The notes beneath the pieces were generated by a model, which was given only the letters and a program-made list of their open reading frames with translations, searched no databases and was not told the origin of the DNA. This document shows positions 7,707 to 15,867 of a stretch of 33,996 bases of DNA, piece by piece (within the stretch, counting starts at the first letter, position 1; every line of letters begins with the position of its first letter). The translations under genes and the position numbers were made by a program. The DNA is from Acetomicrobium sp. UBA3949. GTDB lineage: Bacteria > Synergistota > Synergistia > Synergistales > Acetomicrobiaceae. The stretch is taken from positions 9,595-43,590 of the forward strand of contig DGDP01000070.1 in assembly GCA_002385485.1 (NCBI GenBank), in the 5' to 3' direction.

Positions 7707-8840
7707 TTGGCAGGTCCCTCTAAGGGGAAGGATTATTATGAAATATTAGGCATAGGAAGGGACGCCTCGCAAGAGGAGATAAAGAGGGCGTACAGAAAGC
7801 TGGTGCGTCAATACCATCCTGACGCCAATCCCGGAAATAAAGAGGCGGAGGAAAGGTTCAAGCTCATTAACGAAGCTTATGAGGTATTGAGCGATCCGCA
7901 AAAAAAGGCCCAATATGATCAATTTGGCTTTGTGGGCGACGTGCCGCCTCAGGGCGGCGAGGGCCCCTGGGATTTTGGCGGATTTGGAGACCTTTTCGGA
8001 GACCTCTTTGGTGATTTTTTTGGAGGATTCGGGTCAAGGAGAGACGCCAGAGCACCGCAAAGGGGCATGGATCTGGAGATGCCTCTGACCGTTACGCTGA
8101 GGGAGGCGGCTTTCGGTGCGTCTAAAGTGGTGTATATCCCCAGATGGGAGAACTGCAGGACCTGCGGCGGCAGTGGAGCGGCTCCCGGAACTTCTCCGGA
8201 ACGTTGTCCCCATTGCGGTGGAAAGGGGCAGGTGGAGTCCAGGTCCAGGAGTCCTTTTGGAGAATTTGTAACCGTAAGGACCTGTCCCCATTGCGGTGGT
8301 TCGGGGAAAGTCATCAAAAACCCTTGCAAGGAATGTGGTGGCCGGGGCAAGACAAGGGTCAGGCATAAAGTGGAAGTTAACATTCCCCCCGGCATCGATA
8401 CCGGCATGCGCCTCAGGATAAGGGGAGAAGGCGAGGAAGGCAGAAACGGCGGACCGCCGGGAGACCTCTACTTGGTGATAGAAGTGGAGGAGGACCCCGT
8501 CTTCAAGAGGCAGGGAGACGATCTCCACGTGAGGGTGGAGGTTCCCTTCCCTATAGCGGCCTTAGGAGGCAAGATATCCGTTCCCACTCTTGACGGAGAA
8601 GAGGAGATGGAGATAAATCCAGGCACGCAGTCGGGCTCCATTAAAAGATTGAAGGGTCTGGGCATGCCTCGACAGAGGGGCAGCGGGAGAGGTGATCTGA
8701 TAACTCACATAAACATTGCCGTTCCCCGTAATCTCACCGACAAACAAAGGGCATTAATTGAGGCCTTGGCCATGGAGATGGACGTGCCAATAAAGGCCTC
8801 AGGGCTGTTCGATAAGATTAAAGGCCTTTTTGCCCAGTAA
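7707..8840 (+). CDS. dnaJ: Chaperone DnaJ (type I Hsp40)
   Basis: DnaJ delivers substrates to DnaK and stimulates its ATPase. The 377-residue protein has all four type I regions: the J domain (about residues 9-75) with the HPD motif in YHPDANPGN; a Gly/Phe-rich region with repeated GDLFGD units (about 85-115); a zinc-binding domain with four repeats (CRTCGGSG, CPHCGGKG, CPHCGGSG, CKECGGRG; about 148-210); and the C-terminal substrate-binding domains. The start is TTG at 7707 with GAGGTGA (7694-7700) 6 nt upstream. It lies 13 nt after dnaK and is followed by a terminator. Confidence 0.98.
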   Translation: MAGPSKGKDYYEILGIGRDASQEEIKRAYRKLVRQYHPDANPGNKEAEERFKLINEAYEVLSDPQKKAQYDQFGFVGDVPPQGGEGPWDFGGFGDLFGDLFGDFFGGFGSRRDARAPQRGMDLEMPLTVTLREAAFGASKVVYIPRWENCRTCGGSGAAPGTSPERCPHCGGKGQVESRSRSPFGEFVTVRTCPHCGGSGKVIKNPCKECGGRGKTRVRHKVEVNIPPGIDTGMRLRIRGEGEEGRNGGPPGDLYLVIEVEEDPVFKRQGDDLHVRVEVPFPIAALGGKISVPTLDGEEEMEINPGTQSGSIKRLKGLGMPRQRGSGRGDLITHINIAVPRNLTDKQRALIEALAMEMDVPIKASGLFDKIKGLFAQ

Positions 8841-8876
8841 CTTCTTCAAAGTGGACGATAGATTCCGTTAAAATCG

Positions 8877-8909
8877 ACTCAAGGGGAGCGAATGCTCCCC
8901 TTGAGTTTT
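8877..8909 (+). terminator. Hairpin terminator after dnaJ
   Basis: A perfect 13-bp stem (ACTCAAGGGGAGC at 8877-8889 with its complement at 8894-8906) closes on a 4-nt loop and is followed by only four T residues, then C. The stem is strong but the T-run short, so it may let part of the heat-shock transcription through into prmA. Confidence 0.8.
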
Positions 8910-8941
8910 CAGGAATGCACATTGATACGGAGATGATACTT

Positions 8942-9808
8942 ATGGGTAATGAATCCTTCTGGTGGTATATTATTTTACGATCTAAATCTGATTGCGAGGA
9001 ACTCTTTTACTACATCGCCCAAATGTCTGATAGCATGGGGTCTGAAGTTTACGAAAAACAAAATTGTATCGAGGCTAAGATATATTATCGATCCGATATA
9101 AACATTGAAGATTGTGTTAGAAAAGTATCGTCGTTGCTGGAAGGATTTGAAGGGGTGGATATCATTGAAGTGGGTGAAGCAAGATGGCATCCCTGGCTTA
9201 AGAAGCACTTAGAGGCCTTCCCTCCACTTCCCATCGGGAAGGGTTTGGTCGTATTGGCGCCGTGGCACAAAGAAGATGCTCCAAAGGACAGAGTTCACAT
9301 TTATATAGAACCTGGAACTGCCTTTGGAACGGGTTATCACGCAAGCACCCAAATTGCTCTGGAGCTTCTTGAGAGAAACTTGAAGTCGGGATGGAAAGTT
9401 TTGGATGTGGGAACAGGTTCGGGCATACTTGCCTTAGCTGCGCTCAAACTTGGGGCCTCTGAGGTCGTGGCAAGGGATGTTGATCCGGCCGTTAGGGAGG
9501 AAGTCGAAAAGAACATGATTTTAAATGACATAATCTCTGGGCTTAAGTTTGAAATTGGGGATGGAGTCAAGGGATTGAAGGAGAAAGTTGATCTTATAAC
9601 GGCAAATATACTATACGAGCCCTTGGTTTCTATGTTAACTTCGTTTAGTAGGTTGATTTGCGACCATGGCCTTATAATACTATCGGGCCTGCTGTTTAAG
9701 GAACGGGACTCTTTCATCGATGAAATGGCCAAGGCAGGACTTACGATGGTTGAGGAACTTTCAAAGGAGGAATGGTGGGGTGTCGTTGCCTCGCGCCAGG
9801 TTAGATAG
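8942..9808 (+). CDS. prmA: Ribosomal protein L11 methyltransferase
   Basis: PrmA uses S-adenosylmethionine to trimethylate ribosomal protein L11. The protein (288 residues from the chosen start) has the family linker motif GTAFGTGYHASTQIALELLE, the SAM-binding loop VLDVGTGSGILALAA with the following acidic DVDPAV, and ANILYEPLV at the position of the methyltransferase motif IV. ATG 8942 is chosen because GGAG lies about 9 nt upstream; ATGs at 8915 and 8933 have the ribosome site too close. prmA following dnaJ is a gene order common in anaerobic bacteria. It overlaps rsmE by 29 nt. Confidence 0.93.
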   Translation: MGNESFWWYIILRSKSDCEELFYYIAQMSDSMGSEVYEKQNCIEAKIYYRSDINIEDCVRKVSSLLEGFEGVDIIEVGEARWHPWLKKHLEAFPPLPIGKGLVVLAPWHKEDAPKDRVHIYIEPGTAFGTGYHASTQIALELLERNLKSGWKVLDVGTGSGILALAALKLGASEVVARDVDPAVREEVEKNMILNDIISGLKFEIGDGVKGLKEKVDLITANILYEPLVSMLTSFSRLICDHGLIILSGLLFKERDSFIDEMAKAGLTMVEELSKEEWWGVVASRQVR

Positions 9809-10508
9809 GGCGGAAAAGATTTCCGACAATATGTGGTCCTTGGACTTGAAGGAATCCCATCATCTCGTTCATGTAAGGAGATGTCGAATTGGAGAGGAGT
9901 TCGAAGGGCTGCTGGAGGGAAGGAAACTTCTTCTTAAAATAGAAGGCTACGAGCAGGGGAGGGTAATCGCCAAGGAAACGGGCAAACTTCCGATATACGA
10001 GAGGTCAAGACAAATCTCGCTGTTGATAGCCCTTGTTAAAAACAATGCCTTCGAAGACATATTGAACCATGCCACGGAGTTAGGCGTTGCGGAAATTATT
10101 CCTATTCTTGCAGAACGATCCGTGGTGCAGCTTAAAGGACAATTAACGAAAAAGATGGAAAGATGGCGCAGGATAATCGCTGAGGCCACTAAAATAAGCG
10201 GTATAGGTAATCCGCCACTTTTACACACTCCCTTGAAGGTTTGGGATTTAAGGGATGAGAGCTTGCCATCGTTGCGCCTGTTGGGCGCTTTGACCGACGA
10301 TGCGAAACCGCTGGGAAGCGTCAATATCAAGGAACAGGAAGATGTCGCCTTTGCCGTTGGCCCCGAAGGAGACTGGACGGAAGGGGAAATGGCGTATTTT
10401 GCGAGGTTGAAATTTCTTCCCGTCTCCCTTGGTCCCAACATATTGCGTGCCAATACCGCTGCCATAGCCGGTTTGTCTTATATTATTTTATGCGCAGAGG
10501 GTGTTTAG
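9780..10508 (+). CDS. rsmE: 16S rRNA (uracil1498-N3)-methyltransferase
   Basis: RsmE methylates N3 of U1498 in 16S rRNA. The 242-residue protein has an N-terminal PUA-like domain (to about residue 70, with HHLVHVRRCRIGEEF) and a C-terminal SPOUT knot with FAVGPEGDWTEGE and SLGPNILRANTAAIAGL. The conserved EA.(E/K)QS.R..VP segment is altered to EATKISGIGNPPLL, so the usual QSGR residues are missing. GTG 9780 is chosen because AAAGGAGG ends 9 nt upstream, inside the end of prmA. This implies a 29-nt overlap and translational coupling. It overlaps the preferred frame region of mtaB only at the ribosome site. Confidence 0.92.
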   Translation: MSLPRARLDRAEKISDNMWSLDLKESHHLVHVRRCRIGEEFEGLLEGRKLLLKIEGYEQGRVIAKETGKLPIYERSRQISLLIALVKNNAFEDILNHATELGVAEIIPILAERSVVQLKGQLTKKMERWRRIIAEATKISGIGNPPLLHTPLKVWDLRDESLPSLRLLGALTDDAKPLGSVNIKEQEDVAFAVGPEGDWTEGEMAYFARLKFLPVSLGPNILRANTAAIAGLSYIILCAEGV

Positions 10509-10509
10509 T

Positions 10510-11892
10510 TTGACTTCGCTAAAGGGCATCAGGGTAAAGATTAGGACATTAGGATGCAGAACGAATATCTACGAGGCAGAGGCTATCGCCGACTCCTTTC
10601 GCAGAGAGGGAGCTGTGATATCCGAAGACCTGTTCGATGTAGGCATTTTGGTAAGTTGTGCCGTGACGAAAACTGCCGAGAAAAAATGCAGACAATTTCT
10701 TCGCCAGCTGAAGAGAGAATCGCCCGACGCCCTGATCGTTTTGTGCGGTTGCTACGTGCAAGCTCTTACCGAGGAAGAGCTGTCGTCGCTGGGAGCCGAT
10801 CTTTATGTGGGAAACAGGCTGAAGTCGGATCTTCCCGGGATCGTAGCCAAGATGCTCAACGATCCCACCGAGAGGCCTCTTTTTTTAAAAAAGGACGTGT
10901 TGAGCAACGACAAGTGGGATGCTTTGGAGTTATCGCGGGTTACCTTTCACACCAGGTCTTTTGTAAAGGTGCAAGACGGCTGCAATCGATTCTGTTCTTA
11001 TTGCATAGTCCCCTTTTTGAGAGGTCGTCCGAAGAGCCGTAGCGTGGAGGAAGTGACGGAAGAGGTAAAGAGGTTGGTCGACCAGGGCTGTAAAGAGGTA
11101 GTGCTTACGGGGATACACCTGGGATTGTATGGATATGGATGCGATTTCGACCTTGGAGACCTGATTAATGCCTTATCTAGGATCGAAGGCTTGAGAAGGC
11201 TTCGTTTTGGTTCGATAGAGCCCCATGCTTTAAGCGACGGGCTGATCGACGTTTTGGCTGAAAGCGATATCTTTTGCCGCCACCTTCATGTGCCGCTTCA
11301 AAGCGGGGACGATAGAATCTTGAGCTTGATGCAGAGGGGCTACAGTGTCGAGGATTTTATTAACATAATTCGAAAGATAAGGCGCAAACTGGGGGACGAT
11401 GTTCATATAAGCACCGATATAATAGTAGGGTTTCCCGGAGAAGACGAAGATGCCTTCCAAAACACCTTAAACCTGGTTGACGCACTGGGCATGGGAAGAG
11501 TCCATGTCTTTCCCTTTTCTCCCCGCCCCGGAACGAAGGCTTACGATATGCCCGGACGACTGGAGGGACGAACGATCAAATCGAGGGTCGTAAGGGCTAC
11601 CGAAAGGGGAAGGCTGTCTTTGCAGCGCTATGCTCAAAGGTGGTTAAATCGTAAGGTCGACATATTGGTCGAACATAACGACGGCGAAAGAGTTAGAGGT
11701 CTTTCCAGGCATTTTTTGGAAGTAGAATCGTCGCTGGATCAGATACCGTCGCCCTCTGTCGAGGCCTTTCAAAATGGGGGAATCGGTTTTGAGTGCGAAG
11801 TTTGTGTATTAGAGGCAAAGCATGGTATCTTATACGGTGTCTCATCCGTCGAGAAAGATCTATTATCTGAAAGGGGAGTTTATCGTGAATAA
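10510..11892 (+). CDS. mtaB: tRNA (N6-L-threonylcarbamoyladenosine37-C2)-methylthiotransferase
   Basis: MtaB is a radical-SAM enzyme that adds a methylthio group to t6A at position 37 of tRNAs reading ANN codons. The 460-residue protein has the N-terminal UPF0004 domain with three cluster cysteines (TLGCRTN, VSCAVT, CGCYVQ), the radical-SAM cluster motif CNRFCSYC (Cys 158, 162, 165 from this start), DIIVGFPGE, and a C-terminal TRAM-like end. Overall length and order fit MtaB (YqeV type) better than MiaB or RimO. TTG 10510 has AGAGGG 8 nt upstream and lies just past the rsmE stop; GTG 10501 is possible but sits on the ribosome site. It overlaps bpsA by 8 nt. Confidence 0.9.
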   Translation: MTSLKGIRVKIRTLGCRTNIYEAEAIADSFRREGAVISEDLFDVGILVSCAVTKTAEKKCRQFLRQLKRESPDALIVLCGCYVQALTEEELSSLGADLYVGNRLKSDLPGIVAKMLNDPTERPLFLKKDVLSNDKWDALELSRVTFHTRSFVKVQDGCNRFCSYCIVPFLRGRPKSRSVEEVTEEVKRLVDQGCKEVVLTGIHLGLYGYGCDFDLGDLINALSRIEGLRRLRFGSIEPHALSDGLIDVLAESDIFCRHLHVPLQSGDDRILSLMQRGYSVEDFINIIRKIRRKLGDDVHISTDIIVGFPGEDEDAFQNTLNLVDALGMGRVHVFPFSPRPGTKAYDMPGRLEGRTIKSRVVRATERGRLSLQRYAQRWLNRKVDILVEHNDGERVRGLSRHFLEVESSLDQIPSPSVEAFQNGGIGFECEVCVLEAKHGILYGVSSVEKDLLSERGVYRE

Positions 11893-12937
11893 AGACGATT
11901 TAGCGAGCATCGTAACTAAAATTACGAATATTCCATGGAACGCTCGTAATGTAGAAAGAGTCCTGTCGGCTCTATTGGTGTCGAGCAACTTTTGGGATAT
12001 CGTTTCCTTCAGTTTTGAACCGTTGCCGGCTGTGGCGGCTGTCTTGAGGACTTTGGCCGAGGAGGGTATCGTCTTCTTTTCCGAGCTTGGAGTTGAGCTG
12101 ACCGACAGGGGGCGCAGGTTTATAGAAAGGGAAAAGATATTCCCCCTTCATTCTCACGCCTGTCCCCGTTGCGAAGGAAGAACAGTGGTTATAGACGAAT
12201 TCCAAGAGGCCTTTGGCAAGTTCGCGAAGATTCAGCTCGACAGGCCTGAAGCGATCATAAAGTTCGATCAGGGATACGTGACGCCCGATACCACTTTCGC
12301 CCGCATAGCCCTTGCCGACAGCAGGGGCGACTTGAGGGGCAAGAGGGCTTTGGTATTGGGCGATGACGATCTCGTTGGCATAGCCCTGGGGCTTACAGGG
12401 TTAGTTGAAGATATCGTGGTCTTAGAACTCGACGAGCGCATCATAGACTTCGAGCAAAGGGTGGCATCTCAATACAGTTTGCCTTTAAAGGCGTTAAAAC
12501 ATGACTTGAGGAAGCCTCTGCCCGAAGAGTTGTTGGGAAGTTTCGACGTTTTTTTCTGCGACCCCCCAGAGACGGTAGAGGCATTGGATGCCTTTGTGGG
12601 TCGGGGCGTAGTGGGGCTTAAGGGCCTTGGCGGTGCAGGCTATTTCGGTATTACTCATGCCGAAAGCTCTTTTTACAAATGGCGCTTGCTCGAGATGGCT
12701 TTGCTGCAGAGAGGCTTGGTGATCAGCGATATAATCACTGATTTTAACGTATACATGAACTGGGAATACGTCGACGAGATGTTGGCCTGGGATTTGGCGC
12801 CGGTCAAACAGCCTCCCCATCGTAATTGGTATAAGTCATCGATGATCAGAGTGGAGGTTGTGGAGAAGGTCGAAGTGCCCAACGAAGACCTTACTGATCG
12901 CGATATCTACAACGATCCGGAAAGTTCCACTACCTAG
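11885..12937 (+). CDS. bpsA: N4-bis(aminopropyl)spermidine synthase (branched polyamine synthase)
   Basis: BpsA transfers aminopropyl groups from decarboxylated SAM onto the N4 of spermidine, making branched polyamines that stabilise nucleic acids at high temperature. The 350-residue protein matches this family (formerly DUF43): an N-terminal winged-helix-like part, a CPRC pair near residue 94, FDQGYVTPDTTFARI, the GDDDL motif (residues 159-163) of the active site, and a CDPPET motif. The length agrees with archaeal BpsA. GTG 11885 follows GGGGAG at 6 nt and overlaps the mtaB stop by 8 nt. Speed and SpeE-type synthases are not in this window, so the spermidine source is not seen. Substrate choice is inferred from family. 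Confidence 0.88.
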   Translation: MNKDDLASIVTKITNIPWNARNVERVLSALLVSSNFWDIVSFSFEPLPAVAAVLRTLAEEGIVFFSELGVELTDRGRRFIEREKIFPLHSHACPRCEGRTVVIDEFQEAFGKFAKIQLDRPEAIIKFDQGYVTPDTTFARIALADSRGDLRGKRALVLGDDDLVGIALGLTGLVEDIVVLELDERIIDFEQRVASQYSLPLKALKHDLRKPLPEELLGSFDVFFCDPPETVEALDAFVGRGVVGLKGLGGAGYFGITHAESSFYKWRLLEMALLQRGLVISDIITDFNVYMNWEYVDEMLAWDLAPVKQPPHRNWYKSSMIRVEVVEKVEVPNEDLTDRDIYNDPESSTT

Positions 12938-12969
12938 TAAATTTTTCTCTGCCCGATGGAGGTGTCCCT

Positions 12970-14556
12970 TTGGAGGGTGTTATCTTAGGAATCGACCTTG
13001 GGACGAGGTATTCCATAATGGCTGTCGTTGACGAAAGAGGGTCGAGGGTCGTCAAAAACCGGTGGGGCGAGGACAGGACCTCTTCCTATGTGGCGTACGG
13101 CGATGACAAGCTATATGCTGCCAATGAAGCGGCGTCCCTGTTTTGCCTTCGTCCGGATAGAGCTTGCCCAGATCTGAAGCGACGTTTAGGAGCTTCAAAG
13201 GGCATTCGTCTGGGAGACAGATTCTTTAAACCTTCAGAGCTTCTGCAGGTCCTTTTGATTTACTTGAGGGAGGATGCTGAGGCTTTTTCGCATTCCCTGG
13301 TTAATGGATGTGTTATAGCTGTGCCCTCCTCTTTCGATTTCAAGCAAAGGGAGATTGTCAGGGACGCTGCCCGTATGGCTGGTTTTTGTGGGGTAAAGCT
13401 GGTAAACGAGCCAACGGCTATAGCCATGTCATCGGAGGCGGAGGGCTGTCTTCTGGTCATCGATTTCGGAGCAGGGAGTGCGGACATTTCCGCCATCGAG
13501 AAGAAGGACGGTTTTTGTCATGTCTTGGACAGCGTGGGGAACGCAGGCTTTGGCGGCGCGAGCCTTGATAAAATCGTAGCCCGGCACCTATGGAGATTGA
13601 TAGACAAAAGGGAAGATCCTGAGAGGGATGAAAGATGGCCCCTGCTTTTGGCTGAAGCAGAGAGGATAAAGGAGGCCCTGTCCTTCTCAAATAAAGCTTA
13701 CTGGTGCCCAAGGGCCAGCGGCTTCGAATGTAGCGACGACACTTCGATAACGGTTAGTCGCGAGGACATAGAGGGGTTGCTTGAGCCAAATATCGTTTCT
13801 TTTCTCGACATGGCGAAAGATATGTGGAAACAGTACGAGTGTCAGACAGTTCTGTTGGCCGGCGGTTCTTCGCGAATTCCTCTTTTCAGGAGATTGCTTT
13901 CCCGCTTCCTTGGAGAAGCTTTGAACATCAGAGTTTGTCCCGATGAAGCAGTGGCTCTTGGAGCAGCGCGGCTGGCAAGAGGCGAAGGGAAGGCGTTAAT
14001 CGACGTTTTGTCCTGTGATCTTTGTATAGGAACGGCAGAAGGCGGAGTTACGGTCATAGCTTCAAAGGGTACGCCTTTGCCGCTTAAACTTACAAAGCGG
14101 TTTATGGTTGTAGGTGCCGGGGCGATAGACACGGAAGTTTTGCAGCGCAAAGAATATGGCCTCGAAGTAAGGGACGAACCCCTTTGTTCTCTGTCCATAA
14201 AGGAAGCTAACCCCGGGGATGTAGTAAAAATAGTTTTTAACGTAGATGTCAGCGGGATTTTAAATATAAAAATAACCAACGATAAGGGCAAGTTATATAT
14301 GAGTCGTGATGTAAGCGTACGGGGGCTTTACTCGCAGAATAGTTCGTCGGAGGAGCGCAAGAAAAAGATAATTGAGCTCGAAAAGAGTATAGCCCCCTTT
14401 TCTTGTCTTTTCGACCCTAACCTGGAGCGGAAAGTGAAGGAGCTTTTTGATGACCTGAAAGTTCTGCAGGATGCAGAGGAAGAATTGTGGCAGGATGCTG
14501 TGTCCATTCTTGAATCGGTCGTCGATAGAATTTCTCGGGCGGTGAAAAACAGGTGA
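12970..14556 (+). CDS. Divergent Hsp70-family protein (DnaK paralog)
   Basis: The 528-residue protein keeps all nucleotide-binding motifs of Hsp70 in diverged form: GIDLGTRYS (7-15), NEPTAIAMS (146-154), VIDFGAGSADIS (163-174) and LAGGSSRIP (about 296-304). The linker is DVLSCDLCIG, where DnaK has DVTPLSLG. The substrate domain is short: one conserved strand pair (FNVDVSGILNIKITN) survives, much of the beta sandwich is unlike DnaK, and the helical lid is reduced. TTG 12970 has GGAGGTG 7 nt upstream. The next gene encodes a J-domain protein and overlaps by 4 nt, so the two probably act as a dedicated pair. Not HscA: no iron-sulfur assembly genes are nearby. Its client is unknown. Confidence 0.9.
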   Translation: MEGVILGIDLGTRYSIMAVVDERGSRVVKNRWGEDRTSSYVAYGDDKLYAANEAASLFCLRPDRACPDLKRRLGASKGIRLGDRFFKPSELLQVLLIYLREDAEAFSHSLVNGCVIAVPSSFDFKQREIVRDAARMAGFCGVKLVNEPTAIAMSSEAEGCLLVIDFGAGSADISAIEKKDGFCHVLDSVGNAGFGGASLDKIVARHLWRLIDKREDPERDERWPLLLAEAERIKEALSFSNKAYWCPRASGFECSDDTSITVSREDIEGLLEPNIVSFLDMAKDMWKQYECQTVLLAGGSSRIPLFRRLLSRFLGEALNIRVCPDEAVALGAARLARGEGKALIDVLSCDLCIGTAEGGVTVIASKGTPLPLKLTKRFMVVGAGAIDTEVLQRKEYGLEVRDEPLCSLSIKEANPGDVVKIVFNVDVSGILNIKITNDKGKLYMSRDVSVRGLYSQNSSSEERKKKIIELEKSIAPFSCLFDPNLERKVKELFDDLKVLQDAEEELWQDAVSILESVVDRISRAVKNR

Positions 14557-15464
14557 AATCAATAGAGGCCAGTTACAGGCTGTTGGATTTGCCCCCCGGA
14601 GTCGATTTTTCGGAAGTAAAAAAAGCCTTCAGAAAAAAAGCCCTTCTTTGCCATCCCGACTTGGCAGGAGAGGAGCACGCCTTTCGATTTCAGCAGATTA
14701 ACGAAGCCTATGCCGTTTTGAAAAATGCTTTGACCAACAGGCAATCTGTGAAGGTTCGCTTTAGCGAGGATATAGCCGCTAAGGAGCGTGCCCGCGAGTT
14801 TTTAATAAAAAAAGAGATAGAAGATATATTAAGCGAAGCCCTCCTCGATATGTCTAAACTTATAAGAACGGTTGGAAGGGACGAAAATTTGGGGCTCTCG
14901 GCTTTGCTTTTGCGCATGCAAAGTAAGCACCCCGAAGTCAGGTTTATTGCTGCAGGCCATCTGAGAAAACTGCAATGGGAAGATGGATATGCAGCAGAGC
15001 TGGCCGGGGCAGTTTCGGCCATTCCCTTCGATGATTGCTTCGTGGACTTATTTCTCGAGTTTTTTAGCAAGGCTCCTTTGTGTGTTCAAAAAAGCCTTCT
15101 TCCAGAGCTTGCAAAGAACGCAAGTGCCGACGAGGAGAGGGCCTGCATAAAGATTTTGAATTGGGGAAGGAAAGTTGGATGGAACGATGACGCTTTGGTT
15201 TCCTTTTTGATCCATCCTTCTCCGCGAGTTCTTTCCATCGCTCTTTCGATGCTTTCTTCTCTTGAAGAGCTACCTTTGAAAACCATGTTATATTTGATAA
15301 AAAGAAAAGAAGAAGAAGTGCTACTTCCTATACTTAAAAAACTGCGGGGCAGCAAGCATTTTCCCCATATGCGATCTGCGGTTGCCGACTTGGCGACCAA
15401 CCATCCGTCCTTAAGCGTTCGAGCCTGGGCAAATTGGGTTGTAGATAAGGGAAATGTAAGGTAA
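14553..15464 (+). CDS. J-domain protein with HEAT-like C-terminal repeats
   Basis: Residues 1-60 form a short J domain with the essential HPD (34-36, in CHPDLAGEE) and the following FQQINEAYAVLK helix. There is no Gly/Phe region and no zinc domain, so it is not a DnaJ. The rest of the 303 residues is helical, with repeated HEAT-like units starting HPEVRFIAAGHLRKL, HPSPRVLSIALSML and HPSLSVRAWANWV. Such repeats usually form a protein-binding solenoid. The GTG start at 14553 overlaps the Hsp70-like gene's stop (GTGA), and translation is probably coupled. I infer that it recruits a specific client to that Hsp70 partner; no described family with this exact architecture comes to mind. Confidence 0.83.
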   Translation: MKSIEASYRLLDLPPGVDFSEVKKAFRKKALLCHPDLAGEEHAFRFQQINEAYAVLKNALTNRQSVKVRFSEDIAAKERAREFLIKKEIEDILSEALLDMSKLIRTVGRDENLGLSALLLRMQSKHPEVRFIAAGHLRKLQWEDGYAAELAGAVSAIPFDDCFVDLFLEFFSKAPLCVQKSLLPELAKNASADEERACIKILNWGRKVGWNDDALVSFLIHPSPRVLSIALSMLSSLEELPLKTMLYLIKRKEEEVLLPILKKLRGSKHFPHMRSAVADLATNHPSLSVRAWANWVVDKGNVR

Positions 15465-15467
15465 AAT
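15439..15467 (+). promoter_or_regulatory. Candidate internal promoter for the HIT-rpsU genes
   Basis: TTGTAG (15439-15444, 4/6 match to TTGACA) is spaced 17 nt from TAAAAT (15462-15467, 5/6 match to TATAAT). It overlaps the end of the J-protein gene and lies about 28 nt before the HIT start. It could give rpsU expression independent of the long upstream unit. Confidence 0.4.
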
Positions 15468-15494
15468 ATATCGAAAGATGCGGAGGAATGACGG

Positions 15495-15836
15495 GTGGCA
15501 GGTGAATGCGTTTTTTGCAAGATAGCGAGGGGCGAGATGAAAAGCGATGTGGTTTACGAGACGGCCGATGTCATGGCGATCAAGGACATAGCGCCGCAAG
15601 CGCCCCATCATTATTTGATAATTCCTAAAATGCACATACCGACCTCTCAAGATGTCAGCGACCCTACCCTGTGGGCCAACTTAATGGATGCCATCGCTTC
15701 GGTTGCATCCATGATGGGTTTGAGCGAATTGGGGTACAGGGTTGTAATAAATTGTGGGAGCCAAGCGTGTCAGAGCATATTTCATCTTCACCTCCATCTT
15801 CTATCAGGACGTAAATTCGGATGGCCCCCCGGGTAG
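15495..15836 (+). CDS. HIT family nucleotide-binding hydrolase (HINT-like)
   Basis: The 113-residue protein has the N-terminal CVFCKIARGE zinc/nucleotide segment and the C-terminal histidine triad HLHLHLL, preceded by NCGSQACQS and ending GWPPG. This is the pattern of the HINT branch, which hydrolyses purine nucleoside phosphoramidates; in the cell these include aminoacyl-adenylates and similar by-products. Length is normal for HINT. The start is GTG 15495 with GGAGG 8 nt upstream. It lies 30 nt after the J-protein gene and 31 nt before rpsU. The usual GGR before GWPPG is SGR here. Confidence 0.92.
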   Translation: MAGECVFCKIARGEMKSDVVYETADVMAIKDIAPQAPHHYLIIPKMHIPTSQDVSDPTLWANLMDAIASVASMMGLSELGYRVVINCGSQACQSIFHLHLHLLSGRKFGWPPG

Positions 15837-15867
15837 TTTTGTTTTGGTGGCGAAAGGGGGGATAAAG

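Noticed and set aside
8034..8528. Long open frame opposite dnaJ
   Set aside because: It is antisense to the highly conserved dnaJ, its sequence has no family resemblance, and it arises from codon bias.
10554..11042. Open frame in another register within mtaB
   Set aside because: It overlaps the conserved radical-SAM gene, is rich in Arg/Ser/Cys without motifs, and has no ribosome site.
11885..12937. BpsA as a plain SAM-dependent methyltransferase
   Set aside because: The GDDDL motif and the FDQ/TPDTT segment fit the aminopropyltransferase family rather than the usual GxGxG methyltransferase loop.
12970..14556. Hsp70 paralog as HscA or as an MreB-like protein
   Set aside because: There are no iron-sulfur assembly genes nearby, and the NEPTA and substrate-domain strand motifs are Hsp70 features that MreB lacks.
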